From Onchocerca lupi (Eukaryota; Nematoda; Chromadorea; Rhabditida; Onchocercidae), in the NCBI GenBank assembly GCA_028564675.1, contig JAOVVO010000049.1, positions 124,001 to 188,000 on the forward strand: a DNA stretch of 64,000 bases, read 5' to 3'. Shown here in pieces: positions 39,911-51,800 of the stretch; within the stretch, counting starts at the first letter, position 1; every line of letters starts with the position of its first letter. The position numbers and the translations under genes were made by a program. The notes beneath the pieces are model-generated. The model was given only the letters and a program-made list of their open reading frames with translations. It searched no databases and was not told where the DNA came from.

Positions 39911-40225
39911 AAGAAAATTTCTTTGAAAGTTGAGGAATTCATTGACATGAAGAGTCTTACTTTCAAAAAAATTTTCGATAACAGGTGAATAAATTATTAA
40001 CCAAAATTTCTGTAAGTTACGAACAATTTTGCGCTATTTCGGGAATATAATAGAATGGACATAATGAGTTCACCATTAAATATTTCCTTAAGCAAAAGAG
40101 AAAATAAATATGGTTTTATAATGAAAGTTCATAAAATATTTAGGAATAACAGTGAAATATATTCCAGATTTTGAAAGTAAAACATTGGTCCAGACGTTAC
40201 AAATTTATCTCATAATAACTGGACT

Positions 40226-40256
40226 CGGCCACGCGGAGAGTGGCCGATCCAACTAG
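40226..40256 (+). mobile_element. Helitron 3' terminus (hairpin plus CTAG)
   Basis: The hairpin CGGCCAC-GCGGAGA-GTGGCCG (40226-40246) is followed 6 bp later by CTAG (40253-40256) and then T. A short GC-rich hairpin ahead of CTRR, inserted before T, is the Helitron 3' signature. Confidence 0.75.
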
Positions 40257-40299
40257 TCTATGGGTGCCGGCCACACTTCTCGTGTCCGTCTCCAGCTAA
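40257..40299 (+). mobile_element. 43-bp Helitron terminal fragment between two junctions
   Basis: It starts TC (TCTATGGG) directly after the CTAG terminus, contains a degenerate hairpin (CGGCCACAC...GTGTCCG) and ends CTAA before the next TC. It looks like the last bases of another family member trapped between two insertions. Confidence 0.55.
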
Positions 40300-43200
40300 T
40301 CTATTTCAATAAAAATGTCAATGTTCGTTTGTTCAAAATCTCAAACCTCCGAAAATTCTTAAATACGCGCCTTATCTATATTAATTCAAAATCTTAGATA
40401 TCGGAAAGACCTTACCTATTGCTTTTAAATTTTTACACAACGTTGCATTCGAATGTTGTCGATTTTCAATTGCAGCACAAGCGGTGGCATCCCTAGCAGA
40501 TCGAATGAATTCAAAAATACTGTTCGATTATTAACCGCTTCATCTACTTCCACAACAGTGTCGAAGCTGCCTGACGTAGTTTGTTTGGATTTGCCTGGTT
40601 GTACATCAACTGGTTCTCCTCGTTTGCGTCATTCAAATAATTTTCTACGTGTGTAATACGTAGGCACTTCTGAATATAGTAGTGTTTTCGCAAACGGGTC
40701 ATATTGACATTATGTGAAGAAAGCAGTTAATGTTGTAGCCAGTGGATTCAGAGCTATTTGCTGTACATTTGCAACTGTGAAATAAATGCATTGTCCATTT
40801 TCTAGATGTACTGCTAAATGAACAACAGCTAGACTTCATTCACATATGGGAAATGAAAAAATTCGCTATACATCTTCATTGCTGCTTATGTATCTTCTAG
40901 CCTAATACTGTGAGATTTCATCGATATATAATATCCCTGTCACTTCTTTCAGGCTGCACGCCAAAAACTGCCTTGTCGCTGCCTTTAATCACATTCTTTT
41001 TGATCGATTTGACGGAATTACAGTATTCCACATTTATGTGCGCTTTGTATGCTTTTAATAGCAGAGATAGATATGGAACAACCCACCGGTTATCTACCTC
41101 GATGTAACATTCCATATGTTTATGATTGCTAATTTACCGCTATCTTCTGCTGATCTTCTTCTGTATAGAGGATATCCATTGTTTCCTGTAACTGTGTTGG
41201 ATATTAATGCTTGAGAATATCGCTTACAACATTTTCCGTATATCATGTATGATGATTTTGGATTCTGTATACCGCAAGGTCCATGTATCATATTTTTCGT
41301 CAAAACTTCATACAGATCCTTATCGACGTCGGCATCCTGTATTTCAGCGCATATTACAACGTCGACTATGTTTGAAATGATTTTGTCATAAAGCCAGATT
41401 AGTACATGTGCATGTGGCAATCCTCTCTTTTGCCAATCTACTGAGTACATCCAGCAGCGCAAAGATCCAAATACTTCATGTTTTACCATGAAATCCACCA
41501 GCGATTTCAGTTTCTGTCTGAAAACACGTGCTGTGATGTCATGCTTATCCATCAGCGATTGCCCAGGAAGTAAGAGATTTTGTATATCATCCCAAGCTGG
41601 ATTGCATGTGAATGTAATGAATGGGTCTGGACACCCGTAGTGGCGAACATATGCAATTGCATCTTGAGCGTACTCATGCACATGACGTGAAGTGCCTGCC
41701 TATGAAGATGGCAGAATCGTTTGTCTTCCACGTTATTACCGTCATTTACAACTGCATCTTGCAAGTGAATGTATTCTTCAGAGCAAAGCTTGGTCTGATT
41801 CTAACAGATGAATATCAAACGTTCTGTTTCGATTATTGCATACATATCAACAATATATTGGTAAAACAACTGACGGCATTTCAAAATGTGATTGTCTTCA
41901 TTCTCTCGAATCATTAATCGATATGAATAATAGTTCATTGCGCTGCATTTCATATTTTTTTCTTCGCCAGTGATTGAATTTATCATCTTAACGTTGGAGT
42001 GATATCCATCGGCACCATCCCAAAAAAAATTGGATATTGCAAAGCATCGTAACATCGATGAGTTTCTGCAATTTTTATCAATTGATTGTTTCTCGGTGAA
42101 GAACAAAATCTGTAGGTTGGAATTGATCTTCGACTATAACAACTGCTACTTCGTCTATCGTTGGAGCATTGAATCTTCGCACGTGTTCTCCAGCAGGTGT
42201 TTTCTCAGCATGAATAACAATCTTGTATGAATCAGATGGCATCATTTTTTTTCGTGAAAAAGCTGTTGCAATTGGGAAACGACGGATTTTTCTTTGTCAG
42301 CATGAATTCGGCAACATGCACTCAATCCATCATTGCTATCACCGATGAAATACATTTGTAGGAATTTATGCTGACCATCTGCAACGGAAGTAGGAGCCAG
42401 CTTTATGATAAAATTGACCTTTCATTTTGAAAGTTGGCATGAATTGTGTCGTTACGATTTCTATGCGAAACGATGTCATTTGGAAGCAGGAGTTGTATTT
42501 CCGGTTTTAGATAGAAAACGCTTTGATCCGGCATTATATCCGGCAAGCAAATGGCTCTGGCGATTCTTCAAGTTGAGGTAGTTTAATTTTTCCGGCAGTG
42601 CAACACATTCCTTTCGATTCTCCTTTGAATTTCTGAGTCTTGCAATAAGGACATACTTCATTCATAATGCCAATGAGAACATGCGGACTCAAGCTATAAT
42701 TATCAGTTGGGTTATACCGGAATGCAAGGCGATTATAATCACGTAATTGCTGCGCACGGAGTCTTGTTGATGTTGATCTTCTGTTTTTTGTTGACGTCTC
42801 CCAGCCACTCTCAGCCTTTCACGTTCATTCTGTTCAAAAGGGAGCAAATTTGAAGCTGCCGAAGAAGATTGACGTGCTCGCAATCGCGCTTCCTCAAGTC
42901 TGGCTGCACGTCGTTCTGCTCGCATTTGAGCCATTCTTTGTCTTCTTCGTTCTGACGCCCGTTCTTCCTCCGTTTGATTTGCTCTGAATCGTCGTAGTGC
43001 TTCCGCTGTATGAGTACGAAAACCTAAGCCCGATTTCTTCTGTCAAGCATTATTTAGATGAATTAAAGCAGATAGATTGCATTTGAACTATTCTCGAAAT
43101 TGATTTTTGACTGAACTTGAAACTGAATTCAAAACTGCTCAATTATATGGTATTAACAAATACTAATAGTCGTAAATTTTCGCCCGTTCAAAATCTTAAA

Positions 43201-44060
43201 ATCTTTGAAAGTTTTTACCTATTGCTTGGAAATTTTTATAGAAGCTGAACTGGAAATTGTTCAGCTGTTGAACTGTTGCTACTAAAAAAAATTATACATG
43301 ATATTAAAAAATACTAACAGTCGTAAATGTTCGTTTGTTCAAAATCTTAAATCTCCGAAAGTTTTTATCTATTGCTTTGAAATTTTGACAGAACGTTGCA
43401 CTGGAATACGCGCATACTTTACCGAGTCTACTGAGCGTTGTATACTGAAGGCCACGTCCATTTTGCAGAAAGTAAGCGTGGCTGACAGATTCAGTCCGCT
43501 CACTTGGTTTTATTTGTCACAAGTGTGAAAGATAAAAAAGTGGATGTATCTATACAAAAACAATGTGCCTACCTGAATGTAATGTTGTGTCATAATGAAC
43601 ACTGAACATTTACGACAAACAGACAATCCAAGACACAACCTAATATTAGAAGTAATATTAGCCGAACATTAGAAGAGATAATTCACAAATTGCTTGAAGG
43701 AAACATTTTATTACACAACATTATGACCTCGACATTTGTGCGACGCAACTACATTCCCCGTAAATCAAAAAATAAATGAATTAAACCTCTCATAAAGCAA
43801 AAAATAAACGAAAAGCTCGAATTACTGGCCTTATTTATATAAAAACACGCGCCTATCCGAAAGCAACGCGGCATGAAAATTTCACATCAGTCGATGGAGA
43901 ACTTGAAACGTTGCAGGAAGAGTCGCAGTCAATGCAGAAAGAAGGCGTGGCGAATAAATTCTGTCCGCTCATGAAGACGCGGTACGGGACGGGGCCTAAA
44001 AATTCATTATTATTTATTACTAGTTTGATCGGCCACGCGGAGTGTGGCCGATAAAGCTAA
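40300..44060 (+). mobile_element. Helitron-bounded composite element
   Basis: The left end TCTATTTCAATAAAAATGTC follows CTAA at 40296-40299; the right end has the hairpin CGGCCAC-GCGGAGT-GTGGCCG (44030-44050) and CTAA (44057-44060) before T. The 5'-end motif (ATGTTCGTTTGTTCAAAATC) recurs near 40320, 43161, 43318 and 44083, so the element contains internal copies of its own start. The broken Rep/helicase gene inside (40452-43042) reads on the minus strand, opposite to these ends. Confidence 0.6.
40452..43042 (-). pseudogene. Helitron Rep/helicase relic
   Basis: Minus-strand pieces in several frames follow the order of a Helitron transposase. An Arg/Glu-rich N-terminus (about 43042-42720) is followed by the cysteine region (IMNEVCPYCKTQKFKGESKG, near 42665-42600) and the GQFYHKAG segment (near 42410). 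The Rep region covers about 42100-40918, with YVRHYGCPDPFITFTCNPAWD, the HUH motif WQKRGLPHAHVLIWL and the GNNGYPLYRRR block. From 40850 down come linker pieces (VHLAVHLENGQ, RKRGEPVDVQPG) and then VFLNSFDLLGMPPLVLQLKI, which in intact elements belongs late in the helicase. Frameshifts and stops occur throughout, and the helicase core with its ATP-binding motifs is missing. The longest intact piece is 41681-41094 (195 codons). Confidence 0.88.
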
Positions 44061-44407
44061 TCTATATAAATAGAAATACTAATGTTCGTTTGTTCAAAAT
44101 CTGAAACCTCCGAAAGTTCTTAAACATGCAGATTATCTATATTCACAATCTTAGATATCGAAAAGTCCTTAACCTATTGCTTTGAAATTCTGGTAAAACG
44201 TTGCATTCGAATATGCGCATGTTTTTAGATATTCATTGATTGATTTGAAATTTTCATATGCGTTGCATTCGAATAGACAAATGTTTTTAAATAAATAACC
44301 CGAGCAATTCAAGCTTTTCGTTTGTTTTTTGCTTTGTGAGGAATGTGATTCGTTTATTTTTTTGATTTGTGGGGAATGTAGCTGCATCGCACAAATGTCG
44401 AGGTCAT
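43725..44407. repeat. Inverted copies within the Helitron cluster
   Basis: 43725-43830 and the reverse complement of about 44305-44407 share long matches (for example GGGGAATGTAG, GCACAAATGTCGAGG and the GCTTTTCGTTT region), so the same element sequence lies in both orientations on either side of the 44060 junction. Confidence 0.75.
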
Positions 44408-44870
44408 GATAGCGTATAATCAAATGTTTCGTTCAAACGATATAAGGATTATCTCTCGGACCTCTAATATTAAATTGTTTCTCAAATTGCCTCTTTTCGT
44501 AAATTTTACCCATTGATCTAAACCGCACAACTGTAAGGATTGTCTCTGAGCTTTGTTGATTGTGAATACAAACGTCCATCAAATTGGGAATTGCAATCTC
44601 TTAAATTGAAATAACGCATCCTTTGGGACCATAAGAAGTTCTCCACTGATTGCTTTCAAATTCTGATACAACCTTGTATCCGAATAGGCCATCATTTTTA
44701 TATAGATACGCTTATTAAATATATATAATTATAATCATCTGGAACCTGCAATAGTTTATCTTGCGCTATTAATCCTCATGAAGACGCGGAATGGGGCGGA
44801 GTCAAATTCCTTATTATTTATTATTATTGTCCGTCATTATTTATCGTTATTTACTATTAATTATTATTTA
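44061..44870 (+). mobile_element. Second Helitron-derived copy, 3' end lost
   Basis: It starts TCTATATAAATAGAAATACT immediately after the CTAA of the preceding element and repeats its 5' region, including TTCGTTTGTTCAAAATCTGA. Near 44776 it matches the pre-terminal CTCATGAAGACGCGG of the first element, but it runs into TTATTA repeats without a hairpin or CTRR. Confidence 0.6.
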
Positions 44871-45235
44871 TTATGCAGCAGTAAAAAATCAATAACGTCA
44901 ATAAAACAAATCTAATGATAAATTTATAAAATGAAAAAGGAGAAAACGAACTGCTCTCATTGAAATCCCTATTTAAAATGATAGAAAAGGGCGCCTTTGT
45001 TAGTTCGTGATGATGATGCGTTTTTGTTGGCGCGCTAGGGTCATCGACATTGACCCTAGTTGAGGGTTAAAAAGAAATGATCATTAATTATTCATTGCAC
45101 TGCTCTCATTGAAATCCCTATTTAAAATGATAGAAAAGGGCGCCTTTGTTAGCGCGTGATGATGATGCGCCTTTGCTGGCGCGCTAGGGTAATCGACATT
45201 GACCCTAGTTGAGGGTTACAAAGGATTAACCAATT

Positions 45236-45501
45236 ATTTATTATTCAGTATTTATTGTTTATTATTATTTAATATTCAGCATTCTTTATTATTTATTTGT
45301 TATAATTTATTACTGTCCATTTATTGTTTATTATTATTGCTATTATTATTATTATTAATATTAATAATAGTAATATTATTAATATTATTATTATCATTAA
45401 TATTATTATTAATAGTAATACTACTATTAATATTTTTTGCTATTATTATTTATTACTATTTATTTATTATGATTATTTATTCATTATTATATTATTATTA
45501 A

Positions 45502-45552
<51 letters not shown>

Positions 45553-45575
45553 GTTTTTATTATTGATTAATTTCT
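45236..45575. repeat. (TTA)n-rich tract
   Basis: Long runs of TTA/ATT triplets with few interruptions. The leucine/isoleucine open frames here are artefacts of the repeat. Confidence 0.95.
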
Positions 45576-45589
45576 ATTATTATTGGTAA

Positions 45590-45856
45590 CCGTGTCTTTT
45601 ACTCAAGAAGAGGAGAAAGAGAGAGATGGGAGGAAAAAGGAGAATGACAGAAAAAAAGATAGGCGGAGCCAATAAACCCCGCCTCCTCACCTATTTTCAG
45701 TTGTCACGGACGTGAAAAAAAAAAGTGACCATATTTACTCATAAAGAAAGTCGGTTGGAGTACAAAGTTGTGTCGAAATTTGAAAACAATCGGTGGAGAA
45801 CTTTCCGTAGATCCGTGATTAGTAACAGGTAGCATTTACATTTTTATTTATATAGA
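45590..45856 (-). mobile_element. Non-autonomous Helitron 5'-end copy (a)
   Basis: On the minus strand it starts TCTATATAAATAAAAATG preceded by A, as expected for insertion between A and T. It then runs through ATGCTACCTGTTACTAATCA to a C/T-rich region ending near GTAAAAGACACGG. Two further copies lie downstream. Confidence 0.65.
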
Positions 45857-46497
45857 TTAATTATTATTATTTATTATATTATTTGTCATTATTTATCATT
45901 ACTTATTATTATTTATCATTATTTAATATTAATTATTATTTATTACGCACAGTAAAAAATCAACATTAGTAAAACAAATCTAATGATAAATTTATAAAAT
46001 AAAGAAGAAGAAAACGACTAAAAGAGAAAAATAAAAAAAAAACCCGAGTCAGAGCATCAAACCGCTCCCGTTGACATTTCTATATAAAATGATAGAAAGA
46101 GCGCTTTTGTTAGCGCGTGATGATGATGCGCAATTATTGGCGAGCGAGGGTAATCACATTGAATTCTCAACAATGTCAATAAAACAAATCTAATAATAAA
46201 TTTATCAAATAAAAAAGGAGAAAAAGACTAAAGGAGAAAACTATAAAATAAAAAATTTATAAAACAAAAAAAGAAATTCGGAGCATTAAACCGCTCCCGT
46301 TGACATCCCTATACAAAATGATAGAAAGGGTGCCTTTGTTGGCGCATGATGATGATGCGCACTTATTGGCGCGCGACGGTTCACATTGAACCCAGTTTGA
46401 TTTCTATTATTATTGCTAACTGCATCTTTCACCCTAGAAGAAGAGAGAGAGAGATGGGGGGAAAAAGGAGAATGGCAGAAAAAAAGATAGGCGGAGG

Positions 46498-46736
46498 CTA
46501 ACCGTATCTTTTACTCAAGAAGGAGAGAGAGAAAGATGGGAGAAAAAAGAATAACAGAAAAAAGGTAGGCGGAGCCAATAAACTCCACCTCCTCACCTAT
46601 TTTCAGTTGTTACGGACGTGACACGTGAAGGTCGGTTGGAGTACAAGGTTGTGTGAAGACTTGAAAAAAATCGGTTGAGAATTTACCGGAGATCGGCCGT
46701 AGGTAACAGGTAGCATTTACATTTTTATTTATAAGA
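46498..46736 (-). mobile_element. Non-autonomous Helitron 5'-end copy (b)
   Basis: Same sequence order as copy (a), with a slightly altered start (TCTTATAAATAAAAATG) and small deletions. A partial C/T-rich copy also lies at about 46417-46497. Confidence 0.6.
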
Positions 46737-46754
46737 TATAGAATATTATTGCTA

Positions 46755-47021
46755 AGAGTATCTTTTACTCAGGAAGGGAGAGGAGAGATGGGAGGAAAAA
46801 GGAGAATGACAGAAAAAAAGGTAGGCGGAGCCAATAAACTCCACCTCCTCACCTATTTTCAGTTGTTACGGACGTGATACGTGAGAGAAAGTAAGTATAT
46901 CTACTCATTAAGAAAGACTATTGGAGGACAAGATTTGTCAAAATTTGAAAACAATCGGTGGAGAACTTCTCGGAGATCCGTGATTAGTAACAGGTAGCAT
47001 TTACATTTTTATTTATATAGA
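46755..47021 (-). mobile_element. Non-autonomous Helitron 5'-end copy (c)
   Basis: Starts TCTATATAAATAAAAATG on the minus strand and is close to copy (a) over its whole length, including the GGAGGTGGAGTTTATTGGCT segment. Confidence 0.65.
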
Positions 47022-48850
47022 TAGATAAAATAATTGTAACTTAAATTTAAGAAATCAAGAAAACAAATATATATGACATATGTAAAAGTAAAGTAAAATA
47101 GTACTGATAAAGAACAACTCAATATAATAAAGTGAAAGAAATTTCTTCAAAATAATAAAATTAAAAAAAGTGAAAAGGCCAAATTAAAAATGAAGATTGA
47201 ACCCGAGAACTAGAAAGACACGGAAATTTGAAGAAAAATTCCTGGGAAATGAAATGGAGAAGCAAGTTTTCATGCTTTAAGATTATTCGTCGAATCAATT
47301 AACAACCCCTATCTTTTACCATTCATTATCTAGAAGACGAACTGCTTCCGCAAGTTGTAGTTTTTCATCCTTAATATTGGAAAATTTCTTCAAGTGAAGC
47401 ACAAAAACTGTTAGTAGCCTGCAAAAATGCTTACAATTTAATATGATGTTAAGCTACTTCTTTTTTCCGTTCTTATGTTATGAATCTGGCTATTTGATAA
47501 CATAAAGTTTGAGACGCATTCTGTTTTAATTGACTCACATCTTCCAGTAATATCTTGCCTTTTGAAAGAACTTTTAAATCTTTTAAATATGGTAAACATC
47601 TTAGCATCCAGTGAGATGCTTAACATAGAATTACGAGAGAAAATTCAGAGATGACAATAAATAACGGGCAGCCATATCGTGAAATGCAAACATACAAACT
47701 CATAATTTTAGTTCTAAACAAACTTTCATTCCAAATTTTATTCAAGCTTACCAAAACATTAGTGATCCAAACAATATAATAACCAGAAAAATGAACTGTT
47801 CCCCATTTGCAGATAATGCACCCAAGTTTATTGGCTCTGCTGAAAACATACGAACGTAATTAAATGCTGTTGAAAATACATGAATGTAATTAAATAACAT
47901 TTCAAATAAGGAAATTCCGATATGAAGTTTTTTTTTTTCTTACTTAACATGCTTTGTATTTTCATATAACATTTTTAACTAGTTCTATAATAAATGAAAT
48001 AGATATGAAATGAACACAATTTAGTGAGAAATAACATATTCTGCCAAATTAATAATCTATCAAATTTTAAATTATCGATATTTCGTGCCAATTGAGGTTC
48101 TTGCTAAGAAAAACCACCCTGCCCATCGAAATCCATACAAAAGGAGGCCTTTAAATAATCTCTAATTTATAATATTGCGATGTGAAATGTGATTAGTACA
48201 ACATAGAAAGCTGCGGTATCTTCCATCAAATGAATGATGGCATCTTCCTAAAATTTTCTCTTCTTCAGTCAGCAGTATATTATGATTTTCGATCATAAAC
48301 AGTTATTGCGAATAGCATCAATAAATGCAGTAAAAACTGGCATATGGAAGTTCATGTCAAAAAGTATCGAATATGAAACGACAGGGAAATTTGCAAAAAA
48401 GAAACTGAAGCATTTTAATTTAAATTGTTAAGTAGATGCAATAATTAGCAATTTGCTAATTTAGCTAATGCGTAGTAATGCTTATTAATTTAGCTAATGC
48501 GTTGTAATGCTAGTGCTTATTAAATTAAAATTAATCAATTATTTTCCGAAGAAAAAGGAAGCATAAAAAAAAGTTTACTAAGATGGACTGCTGTTTTAAT
48601 AAGCTTGAAGAGCTAAAGAAAAGAAAAAGATATTTGAACAAAGGAAGTGAAAAATGATCTCTCTGAACGCAACATCTATCACTGATATCGTAAACGGCAA
48701 TGAAAAAAGATGAGACAGAAACGTAGAATGTGATACGATTGGAAGAGTATGTAAATTTCATCTTTTCAATTAACGAATTCTGAGATTTTATCCCCACTTT
48801 TTTTCATGGAAGTCTTCTCGTCTTTCTTTCTCAGTTGTTTCCCGCGCGTT
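47022..48850. other. Intergenic, no gene seen
   Basis: AT-rich DNA between the Helitron cluster and the trehalase stop codon. A short tandem duplication around TTAGCTAATGCGTAGTAATG lies at about 48455-48520. The open frames are short and lack splice context. Confidence 0.55.
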
Positions 48851-51800
48851 TTAATATTTGAGTTTTCCTGCTTTTGTGTGGAAGTAATAATACAAGTAAT
48901 ATAGGACTGGATATTTATTAAAGGATGAAAAGAGAATCAGATTACTTGTAGAAACGACATCTTGTTCACGAATTCCATATTTATAAATGAGATCGAGTAG
49001 AGCACCATTTGTCCATCCAAAACCTTGTTGTACAGGATATTCGCCACCTGAGCCAGGCCTACCATCATCATATCGGATGTCATACTTCTCCCAACATGCT
49101 GCTGGCTACAAGTAGTTCTGTTCTCTCTTATTGCATTGAACGCATTACGTTTATCTTTTTTTTTTTTTTTTTTTTTTAAAGTGTCAATCTCATGTCAAGC
49201 TTCGAACTAAATAAAATCAGAAAAAACAGTATTATAAAGAGTTATCTGCAATAATACTTATTGCAACAACGTATAAAATATATAAAATATCAACAATACA
49301 AACCATGCCCTTTTTTGGGTTCATCATTCCATTGTAAGCGGTCCGAATGAATTTCCAGGCTACTTCTTCAGCTATTTTGACAAGTTTTTCATCCCTCGAT
49401 AACCGCAAACTTTCCACGAATAAATGTGTGAGTGGTGGCCAACCGTTTGGATAATCCCACTGCTCTAGCGAAGCTTTGTTTAAGCTCACCGGAATGCCAC
49501 CTTCAACATTTTGTATGTAAAATTCTCAGATTCTCAAATAAAAGAAAGCTGGCTTCTTTGATCTGAATGACTTTTCTCAAAATTCTCCAAACTAAAAATG
49601 ATTTCTCATAAGTTAAGTTAACTTACCTTTGAAATCCAGTACCCCACTTCCGAGTAAATAATCGAGCACCTTTTTAGTTATGCGAGCACCATAGCCACTG
49701 AGAAGAAGTGGAAAAACATTAGACGGATAGAAGCCGCTCCTAAGTTTCTGCTCCATCAAATCATAATCAAACCACGCCCCATCACTTTCACTCCAGAAAA
49801 CCTCATCCACTGCTTTACGTAAATTCTTGTACAGTTTACGATATTCATCTGCCTTTCTTGAAATATCTATTATTCTTGTTTATTCAAAATAAAACTATTG
49901 AATTTAGGCAGCACGAGGTAAGATGAAAAAAGATGTAACAAAACCAAAGCAAAAAAAAAAGATCAAAAATCAAGTCTATTCGTTGCAGGAAAAAATGAAC
50001 AGAAAAAAAGAAAAAAAAAAATACTTGGATCTTCCAAGTATTTCGTGAAAATTAGCAAGAGTAGCAAAATTCCAAGCCATAAATACATTAAGATCAACAG
50101 GGACAATATCATTGGTCCGGATCGAATATTTGGTTTCTGGAAAATCTAGGATGATTTTTGGTAAAGCTTAGAATAAGAATAGCTAATGAATAATACGAAT
50201 AGAAACCCACCTGCATATTTCCCTTGATGTGCAAACCACCTCGTACTAAAATCGATTCCGGATTCACAAGCACTAGCAATTGAAGACCAAATAAATTCGG
50301 GATGTCCAGTGCCATTTAGTCCATTATTCAGGTCAATTAAATAGTTTTCAGGACGTGGGCAATTGGATAAAGCCTGAAGTAAATCCATCAAATTATTTCT
50401 AGTGTTTTCCACCGTTTACCGACAGTATTACTCACCCTGTACTGATACATTCGATACTTTCGACCGGATGGCAACTTGAGTTCAAGTGTTCGGTTTTTTC
50501 CCCACCACAACATTTCTTGATCCAACCACGGCGTCATTTCTTTTAGCAAAGTTTTATTACCAGTAGTACCATAATAATCGGCTACCATTTGCGTAAACAA
50601 TGGAGGATGACTTCGTCGCGACAATCTACAGCAAAATCCAAGGTTGAGAAACTGAATCAAAATTTACGGAACTAGTATGCCAGTTTTTAGTCTCATTGCT
50701 TCAAAGTTTATATTTCGTTAAAAGCAAAATATGGAACAAGTAAACTAAACATCTATAGTAGAATTGCAAAGTATGGGGAACTTACTGCACAATACCCGAA
50801 TTTGGAATAAATCCATGAAACCGTACAACACTTGCCAGATTTTCAAGTATTTGTCGAACAGTTGTTGACATATTTGAAAATAATAATCCTGGAAAGGTGA
50901 ATTCCCGAAAATGTAATGAACAAAGTCGAGAAAGCTGAATTACAAAATATGTAACACAATAAATTGCGTTAAAGAAATGAAAATAATTTGTAACAAAAAT
51001 GTCAAATAAAAGAGATGGAGTACTACATTGTTATGTGATGAAATTTGATATTTATGTTATTAATTTAGTTTAAACGTAATGCTAACCTTTGTTGATCCAG
51101 TACGAATCCCAGTAAAAATATATCTGAAATGAACCACCAGGTACGATGAATGCATTTGAAACAGGCAAAATTGGGAATAGCTCGGGAGTTTTATGAACTT
51201 GTTCCACGAATTCTCGTGCCAATATTTTCCATAATTCATTCAACTTTCGAGCAAATTTTCTTAAAATAAATTAAAGACTTGAACATCTTTATATAACCTT
51301 TATGGCTGCATTTAATTTAAGAAATCTAGCAAAAATGTATTTGAAACAGTCCACCAGGTAGACAAATGCATTTGAAATAGGCAAAATTAGAAACAAATCA
51401 GAAATCCCATGTAATTATTCCACATATTCTACGATCAGAAAATACTTACTTTAACTTCGTGTCTTGCAATCGTCTTATATTTTCGGGTTCTTTGGTCCAA
51501 TCCACCAAATTCGCCTGTTTAAGATAACTTATGTTTGCAAAGTTTTCAGTACAAAACTTTTGAAACTGTTCACGTTTTAGGGGATATGTGAGACTGAAAA
51601 TACATAGTAATTTTCCCATAAGCATAATCTGTGTTGAAAAAAATATTACTGGATAATTAGCTATCTGTTAAATTGTAACAAATATAGTGTGCGTATCTGA
51701 TAAATGACAGCATCTTTAACTATTTGCAATATGAGAATGATAGAGCATCTTAAAGCAAAATTAACTATATAAAGACGAGTTGTTTTTTCTTTTTCATAAT

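Larger units (their letters stand above)
44951..46398. repeat. Four dispersed copies of a ~120-bp GC-richer repeat
   Basis: Copies at about 44951-45070, 45100-45219, 46072-46165 and 46291-46398 share AAAATGATAGAAA, a stretch rich in GCGC and GATGATGATGCG. The first two end in CTAGGGT...ACCCTAG, a perfect 7-bp inverted repeat. They are non-coding and probably internal parts of non-autonomous elements. Confidence 0.85.

Noticed and set aside
41621..41917. 98-codon plus-strand frame
   Set aside because: It is the antisense shadow of the Helitron Rep relic.
43298..43528. 76-codon plus-strand frame
   Set aside because: It lies on a repeated Helitron 5'-end sequence and is not conserved in frame between copies.
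45199..45566. Leu/Ile-rich open frames of 80-100 codons
   Set aside because: They are translations of the TTA/ATT repeat tract.
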